Below are positions 7,692-17,906 of a stretch of 33,612 bases of DNA, piece by piece (the first letter of the stretch is position 1; every line of letters begins with the position of its first letter). The DNA lies in NCBI RefSeq assembly GCF_002551245.1, contig NZ_NTGZ01000053.1, positions 1 to 33,612 of the forward strand, given 5' to 3'. Position numbers and translations under genes: made by a program. Below the pieces are notes generated by a model, which did no database searches, was not told the origin of the DNA, and was given only the letters and a program-made list of their open reading frames with translations. The DNA is from Streptomyces sp. rh34 (GTDB lineage: Bacteria > Actinomycetota > Actinomycetes > Streptomycetales > Streptomycetaceae).

Positions 7692-8161
7692 ACGAGGAAC
7701 ACGCACAGGCCGCCGCCGACATCGCGGAGGTCGAGGCGGCCAACACCGCCTTCTACGAGGCGCTGGAACGCGGCGACCACGACGCGCTCTCCGAGCGCTG
7801 GCTGCCGGGCGAGGACCTCACCGTCTCCTGCGTCCACCCCGGCTGGCCGGTGCTCACGGGCCGCGGCGACGTGCTGCGCAGCTACGCCCTGATCATGGCG
7901 AACACCGAGTACATCCAGTTCTTCCTGACCGACGTCAACGTCTCGATGACCGGCGACACCGCCCTGGTCACCTGCACCGAGAACATCCTCAGCGGCGGCC
8001 CGGCCGAGGAGGGCAACGCGCTGGGCCCGCTCGTGGGCCAGCTGGTCGTCGCCACGAACGTGTTCCGGCGCACCGCCGACGGCTGGAGACTCTGGTCCCA
8101 CCACGGGTCGCCCGTCCTGACCGAATCCGATGAGGACGACGACGAGGAAGCACCCTCCTGA
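7688..8161 (+). CDS. NTF2-like/SnoaL-type protein inside the folate cluster
   Basis: The 157-residue product has the look of the NTF2-like superfamily used by SnoaL and ketosteroid-isomerase-type proteins. It opens with a helix (DIAEVEAANTAFYEALERGDHDALSERWL), continues with GEDLTVSCVHPGWPVLTGRGDVL and strands (ALVTCTENIL, VATNVFRRTADGWRLWSHHGSP), and ends in an acidic tail (ESDEDDDEEAPS). It starts at GTG 7688, overlapping the folP stop by four bases, so it is cotranslated with folP. Its role is unknown; the context suggests a pterin or folate ligand, or a helper of FolP/FolB, but that is inference. No classic catalytic pair was identified. Confidence 0.85.
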   Translation: MNEEHAQAAADIAEVEAANTAFYEALERGDHDALSERWLPGEDLTVSCVHPGWPVLTGRGDVLRSYALIMANTEYIQFFLTDVNVSMTGDTALVTCTENILSGGPAEEGNALGPLVGQLVVATNVFRRTADGWRLWSHHGSPVLTESDEDDDEEAPS

Positions 8162-8251
8162 GTGGGTACGGGACCGGTAGGGGTTGGAACCGATGACCAC
8201 CGGGTATGGGCGGCTACCAGCCCGGTGAGGCGCGGTCCCCGGCCCCCACGG

Positions 8252-8281
8252 GCGAGCACTGTCGGTGCTCGCAGGTAGATT
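8252..8281 (+). promoter_or_regulatory. Hairpin and candidate -10 upstream of folB
   Basis: A perfect 8-bp stem, GCGAGCAC (8252-8259) and GTGCTCGC (8265-8272), closes a five-base loop. TAGATT (8276-8281), a good actinomycete -10, follows. The 190-base gap before folB thus holds either a terminator for the folP unit, a promoter for folB-folK, or both. No good -35 is seen because the hairpin occupies that place. Confidence 0.3.
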
Positions 8282-8351
8282 CGAAAGAAGGCACCTCGTC
8301 GCCCGCACGCGGCCGGGTGCCTCTCGACCAACGACAGCAGGAGTGATTCGC

Positions 8352-8711
8352 GTGGATCGTGTCGCGCTGCGCGGCCTCAAGGCCCGTGGGCACCACGGTG
8401 TCTTCCCCCGGGAACGGGAAGAGGGCCAGACCTTCATCGTCGACCTGGTGCTCGGCCTCGACACCCGCCCCGCGGCAGCCACCGACGACCTGTCCCGCAC
8501 CGTGCACTACGGCGTGGTGGCCGAGGAGGTCGTCGCCGTGGTGACCGGCGAACCGGTCGATCTGATCGAGACGCTCGCCGAGCGCATCGCCCAGCAGTGC
8601 CTCAAGCACGAAGGCGTCCAGGAGGTCGAGGTCGTGGTGCACAAGCCGGACGCTCCGATCACCGTCCCCTTCGACGACGTGACCATCACCATCACCCGGA
8701 GCCGATCATGA
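8352..8711 (+). CDS. folB: Dihydroneopterin aldolase
   Basis: This 119-residue enzyme cleaves 7,8-dihydroneopterin to 6-hydroxymethyl-7,8-dihydropterin and glycolaldehyde. The family core is clear: VALRGLKARGHHGVFPRERE near the N-terminus, GQTFIVDLVLGLDTRPAA, TVHYGVVAEEVVAVV, and PVDLIETLAERIAQQCLKHE. The start GTG 8352 has CAGGAG about 9 bases upstream and gives the usual family length; longer in-frame starts add an unconserved arginine-rich leader. Its TGA overlaps the folK ATG (ATGA), so the two enzymes, which act consecutively, are translationally coupled. Confidence 0.96.
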   Translation: MDRVALRGLKARGHHGVFPREREEGQTFIVDLVLGLDTRPAAATDDLSRTVHYGVVAEEVVAVVTGEPVDLIETLAERIAQQCLKHEGVQEVEVVVHKPDAPITVPFDDVTITITRSRS

Positions 8712-9319
8712 CCGCATTTTCCACCGAAGGGCAGAGCGACCCGACCGTACAGCCGGTTCCGACCGCCGTCGTCCGGCAGGTGGACGCCGCCGACGTCACG
8801 CTCTCCAACCCCAAGATGGCCGTGATCTCCCTCGGCTCCAACCTGGGCAACCGACTGGAGACCCTCCAGGGGGCCGTCGACGCCCTGGAGGACACCCCGG
8901 GCCTCCGGGTCAAGGCCGTCTCCCCGGTGTACGAGACGGAGCCGTGGGGCGTCGAGGCGAACTCCCAGCCCTCGTACTTCAACGCCGTCATCCTCGTGAA
9001 GACGACGCTGCCCCCCGCCTCCCTGCTGGAGCGCGGCCAGGCCGTCGAGGAGGCCTTCGACCGGGTCCGCGAGGAGCGCTGGGGCCCGCGCACCATCGAC
9101 GTCGACATCGTGGCGTACGCCGACGTCCTCTCCGACGACCCGGTGCTCACGCTCCCCCACCCGCGCGCCCACGAGCGGGCCTTCGTCCTCGCCCCCTGGC
9201 ACGACATCGACCCCGAGGCCCAGCTGCCCGGCGCCGGCCCGGTGGCCCAGCTCCTCACCGAGGTCGGGCGCGAAAGCGTCCTGCCCCGCGCCGACCTGGA
9301 ACTGCGCCTGCCGGAGTAA
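8708..9319 (+). CDS. folK: 2-amino-4-hydroxy-6-hydroxymethyldihydropteridine pyrophosphokinase
   Basis: The 203-residue HPPK transfers pyrophosphate from ATP to 6-hydroxymethyl-dihydropterin, making the FolP substrate. Signatures: ISLGSNLGNRLETLQGAVDAL near residue 38, VSPVYETEPWG, FNAVILVKT, and the catalytic block RWGPRTIDVDIVAY followed by LPHPRAHERAFVLAPW. About 35 unconserved residues precede the core, a common extension in actinomycetes. ATG 8708 is fixed by the ATGA overlap with folB. Confidence 0.96.
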   Translation: MTAFSTEGQSDPTVQPVPTAVVRQVDAADVTLSNPKMAVISLGSNLGNRLETLQGAVDALEDTPGLRVKAVSPVYETEPWGVEANSQPSYFNAVILVKTTLPPASLLERGQAVEEAFDRVREERWGPRTIDVDIVAYADVLSDDPVLTLPHPRAHERAFVLAPWHDIDPEAQLPGAGPVAQLLTEVGRESVLPRADLELRLPE

Positions 9320-9323
9320 TCGT

Positions 9324-9329
9324 TAGGCT
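9324..9329 (+). promoter_or_regulatory. Candidate -10 element upstream of the DUF3180 gene
   Basis: TAGGCT begins four bases after the folK stop codon and has the same form as the candidate -10 of folP. A transcript from here would have a leader of about 57 bases. No clear -35 was found, and readthrough from folK is equally possible. Confidence 0.25.
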
Positions 9330-9392
9330 CGACGACGGTGGTCCGGCGCACGGCCGGACCGGGCACAGGCGGCGCGAAGGGCGGCTCACTCG

Positions 9393-9881
9393 GTGAAGCA
9401 ACTACGGCTCGGGGTACTGGCGGGCCTCTTCGCCGCCGCCGGTGTCCTCTCCTGGGGCGGGGCCCGCCTCTGGGACTCCTTCGGCACCCTGCCGAGCGTC
9501 CCGCTGGCCGCGTCGATCGTGCTCGCCGTGATCGCGGCGATCCTCCTCGCGACCGCTCTCTCCACCCGGACCCGCCTCCGCGCCCAGCGCGAGCGCCGCC
9601 CCGGCGCCAAGGGCGTCGAGCCCCTGTTCGCGGCCCGCGCGGTCGTCTTCGGCCAGGCGAGCGCCCTGGTGACGGCCCTGGTCGCCGGAATGTACGGCGG
9701 CACCGGCGTCTTCCTCCTGAGCTACCTCGACATCCCGCCCCGCCGCGACCAGGCCATCTACGCCGGCGCGGCGGTGGTGGCCGGCATCGCGGTCATCGCG
9801 GCCGCCCTCTTCCTGGAACGCGTCTGCCGCCTCCCGGAGGACGGCAACGACCACGACGGGACGGGCGCGGCAGCCGCGTAG
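9393..9881 (+). CDS. DUF3180 family membrane protein
   Basis: The 162-residue protein has four hydrophobic helices (about residues 7-24, 36-55, 86-109 and 120-141), with a basic loop (RTRLRAQRERRPGAKG) between the second and third. The arrangement and its place directly after folK are characteristic of DUF3180, found in actinomycetes next to folate genes. The function is unknown. It starts at GTG 9393; TGA-free coding ends in an Ala-rich tail. The conserved folate neighbourhood suggests a link to pterin metabolism or transport, but the sequence gives no direct evidence. Confidence 0.88.
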   Translation: MKQLRLGVLAGLFAAAGVLSWGGARLWDSFGTLPSVPLAASIVLAVIAAILLATALSTRTRLRAQRERRPGAKGVEPLFAARAVVFGQASALVTALVAGMYGGTGVFLLSYLDIPPRRDQAIYAGAAVVAGIAVIAAALFLERVCRLPEDGNDHDGTGAAAA

Positions 9882-10036
9882 GGCGGTCGCCCGGTCCCGT
9901 CGCCGCCCGCGTACTGTCGCAACGCGTCGGCAAGGCAGGAGGACACCACGCGCACGCGGAATCCGGGGATGTCCCGGGCCCGGAGGCGCCCTCCCACCGC
10001 GTTGACGGTCTGCTTGCTCGGTAACCCATCGCTCAT
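9758..10036 (-). CDS. Possible small ORF or gene remnant, antisense to the DUF3180 3' end
   Basis: A 92-codon frame opens at ATG 10034-10036 with GAGGAG six bases upstream. Its first ~50 codons (bases 9882-10036, outside DUF3180) have strong third-position GC bias, as real Streptomyces genes do, and include a TTA at codon 5. The N-terminus, MSDGLPSKQTVNAVGGRLR, vaguely recalls the start of RelA/SpoT-domain proteins (SKxxVNxAGxxLR). The rest overlaps DUF3180 antisense and looks like shadow sequence. It may be a decayed gene start rather than a working gene. Confidence 0.22.
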   Translation of the reverse strand: MSDGLPSKQTVNAVGGRLRARDIPGFRVRVVSSCLADALRQYAGGDGTGRPPYAAAAPVPSWSLPSSGRRQTRSRKRAAAMTAMPATTAAPA

Positions 10037-10040
10037 GCGG

Positions 10041-10078
10041 CGCTCCTCGGCCTGCTCACCATCACAGGCCGAGGAGCG
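10041..10078. terminator. Hairpin between convergent DUF3180 and folE genes
   Basis: A perfect 14-bp stem pairs CGCTCCTCGGCCTG (10041-10054) with CAGGCCGAGGAGCG (10065-10078) around a 10-base loop. It is 25 bases after the folE stop codon and well placed as a terminator for both converging units. On the minus strand its 3' arm contains the GAGGAG ribosome-binding site of the small ORF at 10036. Confidence 0.75.
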
Positions 10079-10103
10079 TATCGGGCACCACTGTCAAACG
10101 GGG

Positions 10104-10709
10104 CTAGCGCGCCAATATGAGGCTCATCGCCTCGGCGCGGGTCGAGGCGTCACGCAGTTGACCGCGAACGGCCGACGTCGTGGTCTTCGCTCCGGGCTTG
10201 CGGATGCCTCGGACCGACATGCACATGTGCTCGGCCTCGATCACCACGATCGCTCCCCGGGCCTCCAGAATCCGCATGAGCGAGTCCGCCACCTGCGTGG
10301 TCAGGCGTTCCTGTACCTGGGGCCTGCGGGCGAAGACGTCCACCAAGCGGGCCAGCTTCGACAGCCCGGTGATCTTCCCGGTGTCGGCCGGGATGTAGCC
10401 GACGTGCGCGACACCGTGGAAGGGCAGGAGATGGTGTTCGCAGAGCGACATGATCTCGATGTCCTTCACCAGCACCATCTCGTCGTGCCCGAGATCGAAG
10501 GTCGTGGTCAGTACGTCCTCGGGTTCCTGGCGCAGGCCGGCCAGAATCTCCTTGTACGCCCGCGCCACCCGCCCCGGCGTCTCCCGCAGGCCCTCGCGGT
10601 CCGGGTCCTCCCCGACGGCGATCAGCAGTTCGCGTACGGCCGCCTCGGCACGCTTCTCGTCGAATTCGCCGATCGAACCCTGGCCGTCCAGCGTCACCGG
10701 GTCGGTCAT
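10104..10709 (-). CDS. folE: GTP cyclohydrolase I
   Basis: The 201-residue enzyme converts GTP to 7,8-dihydroneopterin triphosphate, the first step of folate synthesis. The zinc and active-site residues are present in [20 protein letters not shown] and in [16 protein letters not shown] (Cys and His of CEHH, Cys of MCM). [20 protein letters not shown] is the usual GTP-binding stretch. ATG 10707-10709 has GAGG about 6 bases upstream and gives the normal length; an upstream in-frame start adds 27 basic residues and overlaps the ftsH terminator region. It lies on the opposite strand from the other fol genes and after a strong terminator, so it should have its own promoter. Confidence 0.97.
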   Translation of the reverse strand: MTDPVTLDGQGSIGEFDEKRAEAAVRELLIAVGEDPDREGLRETPGRVARAYKEILAGLRQEPEDVLTTTFDLGHDEMVLVKDIEIMSLCEHHLLPFHGVAHVGYIPADTGKITGLSKLARLVDVFARRPQVQERLTTQVADSLMRILEARGAIVVIEAEHMCMSVRGIRKPGAKTTTSAVRGQLRDASTRAEAMSLILAR

Positions 10710-10773
10710 CTGTGCCTCGTTCCTCTGTGCTGTCCCGTGCGCGGGTTCGCGCCCAGACCTCGCAGGCATACGG

Positions 10774-10814
10774 AAAAGCCGCGCCCCCACAGGCTAAAAC
10801 CTGGGGGGCGCGGC
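10774..10814 (-). terminator. Intrinsic terminator of ftsH
   Basis: Reading the minus strand, GCCGCGCCCCCCAGG (10814-10800) pairs with CCTGTGGGGGCGCGGC (10793-10778) as a 15-bp stem with one bulged base and a six-base loop. TTTT follows at 10777-10774. The GC-rich stem with a short U-tract is a textbook intrinsic terminator, 53 bases past the ftsH stop. A weaker CCCCC/GGGGG hairpin (10837-10851) precedes it. Confidence 0.85.
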
Positions 10815-10867
10815 ATCCATTCCGGGACCGGTCCGGCCCCCGTGACGGGGGTCTCACCGGCCGCCGG

Positions 10868-12925
<2,058 letters not shown>

Positions 12926-13108
12926 CCATACGGAGCGAAGACGCCCCGTCCCTCCTGCCCGTAGGTAAATGCTGCTGTTTGAAAAGACTGTTCTTCGGAC
13001 GGTACCCCAGCATCGTCACCCGCGACTGCCGGGTACGACGGAGAAACCTGCTTTCGAAGCTTCAACGGCCCGAGGGCGGTGAGGGTTCCCCAGCCGGGTC
13101 GGCCGAGG

Positions 13109-13663
13109 TCAGCCGCCGTAGACGTGCGGGGCGAGCGTGCCGACGAAGGGCAGGTTGCGGTACTTCTCCGCGTAGTCCAGCCCATAGCCGACGACGAACT
13201 CGTTGGGGATGTCGAAACCGATCCACTTCACATCGATCGCGACCTTTGCGGCATCCGGCTTGCGCAGCAGGGTGCAGACCTCCAGCGAGGCCGGCTCCCG
13301 GGAGCCCAGGTTGGACAGCAGCCAGGACAGCGTCAGACCGGAGTCGATGATGTCCTCGACGATCAGGACGTGCTTGCCCTTGATGTCGGTGTCGAGATCC
13401 TTGAGGATCCGGACGACGCCGGAGGACTGGGTGCCGGCCCCGTACGAGGAGACGGCCATCCAGTCCATCGTGACGGGGGTGGACAGCGCGCGCGCCAGGT
13501 CCGCCATGACCATCACCGCGCCCTTGAGGACGCCGACGATGAGCAGGTCCTTGCCCGCGTACTCCGCGTCGATCTTCGCGGCCAGCTCGACGAGCTTCGC
13601 GTCGATCTCTTCCTTGGTGAGGAGCACCGACTGAAGGTCGGTACCCATGTCCTTCTCGTTCAC
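13109..13663 (-). CDS. hpt: Hypoxanthine phosphoribosyltransferase
   Basis: The 184-residue enzyme salvages hypoxanthine and guanine with PRPP to make IMP and GMP. The PRPP loop is [18 protein letters not shown]. Other family marks are [34 protein letters not shown] and [25 protein letters not shown] sequence near the C-terminus, which ends APHVYGG. The start is a choice between GTG 13663 ([11 protein letters not shown]) and ATG 13648; I prefer GTG because the ATG has its purine stretch too close. Earlier in-frame starts run into the tilS gap. It lies between tilS and ftsH, all minus strand, as is usual in streptomycetes. Confidence 0.95.
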   Translation of the reverse strand: MNEKDMGTDLQSVLLTKEEIDAKLVELAAKIDAEYAGKDLLIVGVLKGAVMVMADLARALSTPVTMDWMAVSSYGAGTQSSGVVRILKDLDTDIKGKHVLIVEDIIDSGLTLSWLLSNLGSREPASLEVCTLLRKPDAAKVAIDVKWIGFDIPNEFVVGYGLDYAEKYRNLPFVGTLAPHVYGG

Positions 13664-13684
13664 CCACGTCTCTTTCTCTGCCTG

Positions 13685-13710
13685 CCGGCCCGGGAAGCGC
13701 CCCGGGCCGG
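13685..13710 (-). promoter_or_regulatory. Strong hairpin between tilS and hpt
   Basis: A perfect 10-bp stem pairs CCGGCCCGGG (13685-13694) with CCCGGGCCGG (13701-13710) around AAGCGC. It sits 21 bases before the chosen hpt start, with no U-tract. It could end part of the tilS transcript or shape the hpt leader. Confidence 0.4.
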
Positions 13711-13745
13711 GCCGGCTGTTCGCCTGCACTTCAGCCGCTTGCGCG

Positions 13746-14870
13746 TCAGCTCTGCCGAATGACCAGTCTGCCACCCTGCCGCATCGCCTCGACGCGGCCG
13801 GGCAGGTTGATGGCCCGCTGGCCGCGCCAGCCGGTGATCAGGCGGTCGACTTCTTCGAGGTGCCGGGCGAAGAGGGAGCCGGCGGGCGCCCCGGCCTCGA
13901 TCAGCGCGCGGCGCAGCACCCGGCGGCGTACCGCGGGCGGCAGGACGTAGAGCTTGGCGCACTCCAGCCGGCCGGTCTCGTCGCGTACGGACAGCTCGGC
14001 CTCGGCGGCCCAGGTGTCCAGGGCGTCGGCGTCGTCGCGGGAGAGCTGGGCGGTGCGGGCGAGGGCTTCGACGACGCCCTTGCCGAGCGCCTTCTCCAGG
14101 GCGGGCAGGCCTTCGTGGCGGAGCCGGGAGCGGGTGTAGGCGGGATCGATGTTGTGCGGGTCGTCCCAGACGGGCAGGGACTGGACCAGGCAGGCCTTGC
14201 GGGCGGTCTGCCGGTCGAGGTGGAGGAAGGGGCGGCGGTAGCGGCCGGCCGGCCCGGAGGCGGCGGCCATGCCGGAGAGGGAGCGGATGCCGGAGCCGCG
14301 GGCGAGGCCGAGGAGGACGGTCTCGGCCTGGTCGTCGCGGGTGTGGCCGAGCAGGACGGCGGCGGCGCCGTGGCGTTCGGCGGCGGCGTCCAGTGCGGCG
14401 TAGCGGGCGTCGCGGGCGGCGGCCTCGGGGCCGCCCCCGCGTCCGACGTGCACGGCGACGGCCTCGACGGGGTCGAGGTCCATGGCGGTGAGCCGGGTGA
14501 CGACCTCTGCGGCGCGGAGAGCGGATCCCGGCTGGAGGTTGTGGTCGACGGTGATGCCGCCGGCCCGGACGGCGAGCTTGCGGGCCTCGAACGCGAGAGC
14601 GGAGGCGAGCGCCATGGAGTCGGCGCCGCCGGAGCAGGCGACGAGGACGAGTGGGGTGTCGGGCCGGTCGGGGAGAGCGGGCCGGTCGGGGAGAACGGAC
14701 CTGCCCGCGGCTCCGGCCTCGGCGAAGCGGGGGCGGGCGGCGTGCGCGGGGCGCCTCGCCGCGTCGGCGGGCCGGTCGAGGTCGGCGTGCCGGTGGAATT
14801 CGGTGAGTACGTCGTGGAGTACGCGGCGGACCGCCAGGCGTATCGCCGCGACCGCAGGATGGGGACCCAT
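13746..14870 (-). CDS. tilS: tRNA(Ile)-lysidine synthetase
   Basis: The 374-residue enzyme converts the wobble cytidine of the tRNA-Ile CAU anticodon to lysidine, using ATP and lysine, so that AUA is read as Ile. The N-type ATP pyrophosphatase loop SGGADS is at residues 80-85. Supporting blocks are [36 protein letters not shown] and [13 protein letters not shown]. An extra Pro/Arg-rich stretch with two LPDRP repeats (about 60-71) precedes the loop. ATG 14870 ([18 protein letters not shown]) is chosen because the family start follows it; a longer frame adds 21 low-complexity residues. The C-terminal domain is short, as is usual in actinomycetes. Confidence 0.94.
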   Translation of the reverse strand: MGPHPAVAAIRLAVRRVLHDVLTEFHRHADLDRPADAARRPAHAARPRFAEAGAAGRSVLPDRPALPDRPDTPLVLVACSGGADSMALASALAFEARKLAVRAGGITVDHNLQPGSALRAAEVVTRLTAMDLDPVEAVAVHVGRGGGPEAAARDARYAALDAAAERHGAAAVLLGHTRDDQAETVLLGLARGSGIRSLSGMAAASGPAGRYRRPFLHLDRQTARKACLVQSLPVWDDPHNIDPAYTRSRLRHEGLPALEKALGKGVVEALARTAQLSRDDADALDTWAAEAELSVRDETGRLECAKLYVLPPAVRRRVLRRALIEAGAPAGSLFARHLEEVDRLITGWRGQRAINLPGRVEAMRQGGRLVIRQS

Positions 14871-15045
14871 GTCCGGTGCCCTTCGTGGAGTTCGGGAGGA
14901 GCGTCGAGCGCCGGAACGCGTGAGTCCCGTCACTCAGAGTGCGTCGATGGTGACAGAGGCAAGCTGTTCATCGAGCATTGCACGCCCTCCCATGCCCCTA
15001 CGGTCCCTCGGATGGGTGATTGGCGGACCAATATCGGCCAGGGCC

Positions 15046-15096
15046 TCTCGTTCGGATCAGGCCGGACCCCGCGAGCCCGGCCTGATCCGAACGAGA
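15046..15096 (-). terminator. Very strong hairpin after the zinc metalloprotease gene
   Basis: A perfect 20-bp stem, TCTCGTTCGGATCAGGCCGG (15046-15065) with its complement at 15077-15096, closes an 11-base loop. Three further pairs lie beyond one C-A mismatch. It begins 21 bases past the metalloprotease stop on the minus strand and is the strongest stem I found in the window. The rest of the 247-base gap before tilS shows no gene and no clear promoter. Confidence 0.75.
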
Positions 15097-15117
15097 AGCC
15101 GTGGGGCCGTCCGATGG

Positions 15118-16254
15118 TCAGGATTCGGCCTTACGGTGCACCCGCGCGACCCAGTCGGCGGGCCGGGCGATCTCGGCTTTGGTCGGAAGGGTGTTCGGTG
15201 AGGTCCAGACGCGGTTGAAGCCGTCCATGCCGACCTCTTCGACGACCGATCGTACGAACTTCTCGCCGTCCTTGTACTGCCGGAGTTTGGCGTCCAGGCC
15301 GAGGAGCTTGCGCAGGGCCTGGTCGAGACGGCCGGCGCCCTGGGCCCGGCGCCGCTGGAACTTCTCCCGGATCTCGGAGACGGAGCCGACGACCTCGGGG
15401 CCCACGCCGTCCATCACGAAGTCCGCGTGTCCTTCGAGGAGGGACATGACGGCGGTGAGGCGGCCGAGCACTTCGCGCTGGGCGGGGGTCTGGACGATGT
15501 CGACGAGGCTCCGGCCGCCTTCCTCGCCCTGTTCGCCCTCGGGCCGGCCGGCGCCGGAGAGGGACTGGGCGGCCTCGCGGAGGCGTTCCAGGAAGGTCAT
15601 CGGGTCGACGTCGGTCTCGTCGAGGAACGTCTGGATCTCGCCCCGGAGATGGTCGCGGAGCCAGGGCACGCCGGTGAACTGGGTGCGGTGGGTCTCCTCG
15701 TGGAGGGCGACCCAGAGCCGGAAGTCGTGCGGGTCGACGTCCAGCTCGCGCTCGACGTGGACGATGTTGGGGGCGACGAGGAGCAGGCGGCCGCCGCCGT
15801 CGGCGGAGGCGGGCAGGTCCCTGGTGGCCGGGGCGAACGTCTCGTACTGGCCGAGCACGCGTGAGGCGAGGAAGGAGAGCAGCATCCCGAGCTCGACGCC
15901 GGTGACCTTGCCGCCGACCGCGCCGAGGACGGCGCCGCCGGGCCCGCCGGAGCGGCGGTTCTCCATCTTGGCGAGCAGGGGGCTCAGCAGTTCGCGGAAG
16001 CCGGCGACGTTGGCCTTGATCCAGCCGGCCCGGTCGACGACGAGGACGGGGGTGTCCTCGGGTTCGGTCCCCTCGGGGATCATCCGGGTGAAGAGCCGGA
16101 CGTGTTCCTCCGAGGCCCTGGCATGCCGCCGCAGCTCCGCGACGACGGCGCGGGCCTCCTCGCGGCTGATGTCGGGGCCGGGCCGGACCAGTCGGGTCGC
16201 GGTCGCGACCGCGAGATTCCAGTCGACCATCTGGGCATTACCGATGCTCGTCAT
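15118..16254 (-). CDS. Zinc-dependent metalloprotease of the DUF2342 (zincin) family
   Basis: The 378-residue product belongs to an actinobacterial zincin family. The active-site motif HEETH lies at residues 185-189 (WVALHEETHRTQF), and a downstream LLEGHADFVMDGVG (about 272-285) has the EGHAD pattern expected to supply the third zinc ligand. There is no signal peptide, although residues 102-130 are Gly-rich and mildly hydrophobic. Substrate and role are unknown; some homologues are annotated as coenzyme-F420-associated hydrolases because of gene distribution. ATG 16254 gives a clean start (MTSIGNAQMVDWNLAVATA). It lies between dacB and tilS on the same strand, 81 bases after the dacB stop. 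Confidence 0.88.
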   Translation of the reverse strand: MTSIGNAQMVDWNLAVATATRLVRPGPDISREEARAVVAELRRHARASEEHVRLFTRMIPEGTEPEDTPVLVVDRAGWIKANVAGFRELLSPLLAKMENRRSGGPGGAVLGAVGGKVTGVELGMLLSFLASRVLGQYETFAPATRDLPASADGGGRLLLVAPNIVHVERELDVDPHDFRLWVALHEETHRTQFTGVPWLRDHLRGEIQTFLDETDVDPMTFLERLREAAQSLSGAGRPEGEQGEEGGRSLVDIVQTPAQREVLGRLTAVMSLLEGHADFVMDGVGPEVVGSVSEIREKFQRRRAQGAGRLDQALRKLLGLDAKLRQYKDGEKFVRSVVEEVGMDGFNRVWTSPNTLPTKAEIARPADWVARVHRKAES

Positions 16255-16335
16255 GCGTCAACCGTACGTGAGCCCGTCGCCCGGTGGTGGGGTCTTGGCG
16301 CCCCCTTGCGCGGCTCCTCGGGTGCTGGGGGCCGC

Positions 16336-17820
16336 TCAGCGGGCCGGGCGGGCGAGTGCGGTGGCCAGGGCGTCGAGGGCGGGTTCGGCCTCGGCCGCGG
16401 AGAGGCTGCCGGAGGCGAGGAAGGCGAAGGCGAGCAGGCGGCCCTGGGGGTCGACGACCGTTCCGGCGAGGGAGTTGACGCCGCTGAGGGTGCCGGTCTT
16501 GGCGCGGATCAGGCCGGTGCCCTCGGAGCCGTCCTGGTAGCGGCCGCCGAGGGTGCCGCTGAATCCGGCGATCGGGAGGCCGGTGAGGACCGGGCGCAGT
16601 CCGGGGCGGTCGGGGTCGGCGGCGCGGGCGAGGAGGGCGGTGAGGAGGGCGGGGGTGACCCGGTCCTCGCGGTCCAGGCCGCTGCCGTCGGCGAGGTGGG
16701 CGCCGGTCACCGGGACCCCCAGCTTCTTCAGTTCGTTGGTGACGGCGCGGCGGGCTCCGGCGAAGTCGGCGCTCTCACCCTTGGCGATGGCGGTCTGCCG
16801 GGCTAGGGCCTCGGCGATGTCGTTGTCGCTGTTGGTGAGGGTGCGCTCGACGAGGGCGGCGAGCGGGGCCGAGTGGTGGGTGGCGACGGTGCGGGACTCA
16901 CTCGCGGGGCGGGCCTCGCGGGGTGTGCCGGTGACCTTGACGCCGGCCTTCTTCAGGTGTGCGGCGAAGGAGCGGGCCGCGTCACCGGCGGGGTCGTCGG
17001 TGCGCTTCGCGGGGCCGCGGTCCGTGTCGTTCAGGCGGCCCTCGTTGACCATCAGGGCGGTGACGGGGGCGATGTTCTCGTTGGGGCTGATCGGGTGGAG
17101 CACGGGGCCGGTGTAGCGGGAGGTGTCGTAGGTGAGCCGTACCGGGCCCGCGGGGTCCTCGCCGTCCTCGCGCAGGGCGTCGGCGGCCTCGGCGGCCATC
17201 GAGCGCAGGGCCGCCTCGCTCAGCGTGGGGTCGCCGCCGCCGACGAGGGTGAGGGTGCGGGAGTCGGGGGACAGTGCGGCGGTGGTGGCGATGCGGTGGT
17301 CGGGGCCCAGGACGGAGAGCGCGGCGGTGGTGGTGGCGATCTTGATGGTGGAGGCCGGGGTCATCGGGGCGGTGGCGCCGGTTCCGTACAGCTGCTCGCC
17401 GGTTTCGGTGTCGATGACGGACGCGGCGACCGTGTCGCCGAGTCCGGGCACGCCGATGAGCGGGGCGAGGGTGTCGCGGAGCGCGGCGGCGTCCCTCGGG
17501 GCGTCGTGGGTGGTGGTGCCGAGGGCCGGGAGGACGGCCGGGGCGCTGGGGGCCGGGCGGGGGCCCTCGGGCGTCGGGCGGCCGTGATGTGCGCCACCTG
17601 TTCGGTCCGCGGTGACTGCCAGTGCCCGCTCGGCCTTACGCTGACCGTTGTCCCAGGGGCCGGCGGCGAGGACGGCGCCGGCGGCGACGACCAGGCCGAG
17701 CGTCGCGGAGCCTGCGATGACCTGCCAGGTGTACGACCCGTTGTGTCTGTTCTTCAGGACCTTCAGCCTGCCCCACGGGTCCGACGGGCGCATCGACGGT
17801 CTTTCCACCGGCTCGGCCAC
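16336..17820 (-). CDS. dacB: D-alanyl-D-alanine carboxypeptidase/endopeptidase (PBP4 type)
   Basis: The 494-residue product is a peptidase S13 penicillin-binding protein that trims peptidoglycan peptides outside the membrane. All three active-site motifs are visible: SxxK as ASTIKIA (Ser157, Lys160), SxN as [13 protein letters not shown], and KTG as [16 protein letters not shown] single hydrophobic segment ([21 protein letters not shown] cut to its core, about residues 34-53) serves as membrane anchor or uncleaved signal. An Ala/Pro/Thr-rich linker follows. I chose GTG 17820, downstream of AAAGGGG; an ATG frame from 17865 is possible but crowds the divergent ppa promoter. It is divergent from ppa. 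Confidence 0.92.
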   Translation of the reverse strand: MAEPVERPSMRPSDPWGRLKVLKNRHNGSYTWQVIAGSATLGLVVAAGAVLAAGPWDNGQRKAERALAVTADRTGGAHHGRPTPEGPRPAPSAPAVLPALGTTTHDAPRDAAALRDTLAPLIGVPGLGDTVAASVIDTETGEQLYGTGATAPMTPASTIKIATTTAALSVLGPDHRIATTAALSPDSRTLTLVGGGDPTLSEAALRSMAAEAADALREDGEDPAGPVRLTYDTSRYTGPVLHPISPNENIAPVTALMVNEGRLNDTDRGPAKRTDDPAGDAARSFAAHLKKAGVKVTGTPREARPASESRTVATHHSAPLAALVERTLTNSDNDIAEALARQTAIAKGESADFAGARRAVTNELKKLGVPVTGAHLADGSGLDREDRVTPALLTALLARAADPDRPGLRPVLTGLPIAGFSGTLGGRYQDGSEGTGLIRAKTGTLSGVNSLAGTVVDPQGRLLAFAFLASGSLSAAEAEPALDALATALARPAR

Positions 17821-17906
17821 CGTTGACCAGCCCCTTTCGCGAGCACTCTTCTGCGTGGGGGACACTTAATCACCAGTCGTATGTGTTGATCATGGAGGAG
17901 CCACCC

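Noticed and set aside
8265..8351. Longer folB start at 8265
   Set aside because: The extra 29 residues are Arg-rich, unlike the family, and GTG 8352 has CAGGAG at a suitable distance.
17821..17865. Longer start for dacB at 17865
   Set aside because: It would add 15 unconserved residues and crowd the ppa promoter; GTG 17820 has a better-placed purine-rich site.
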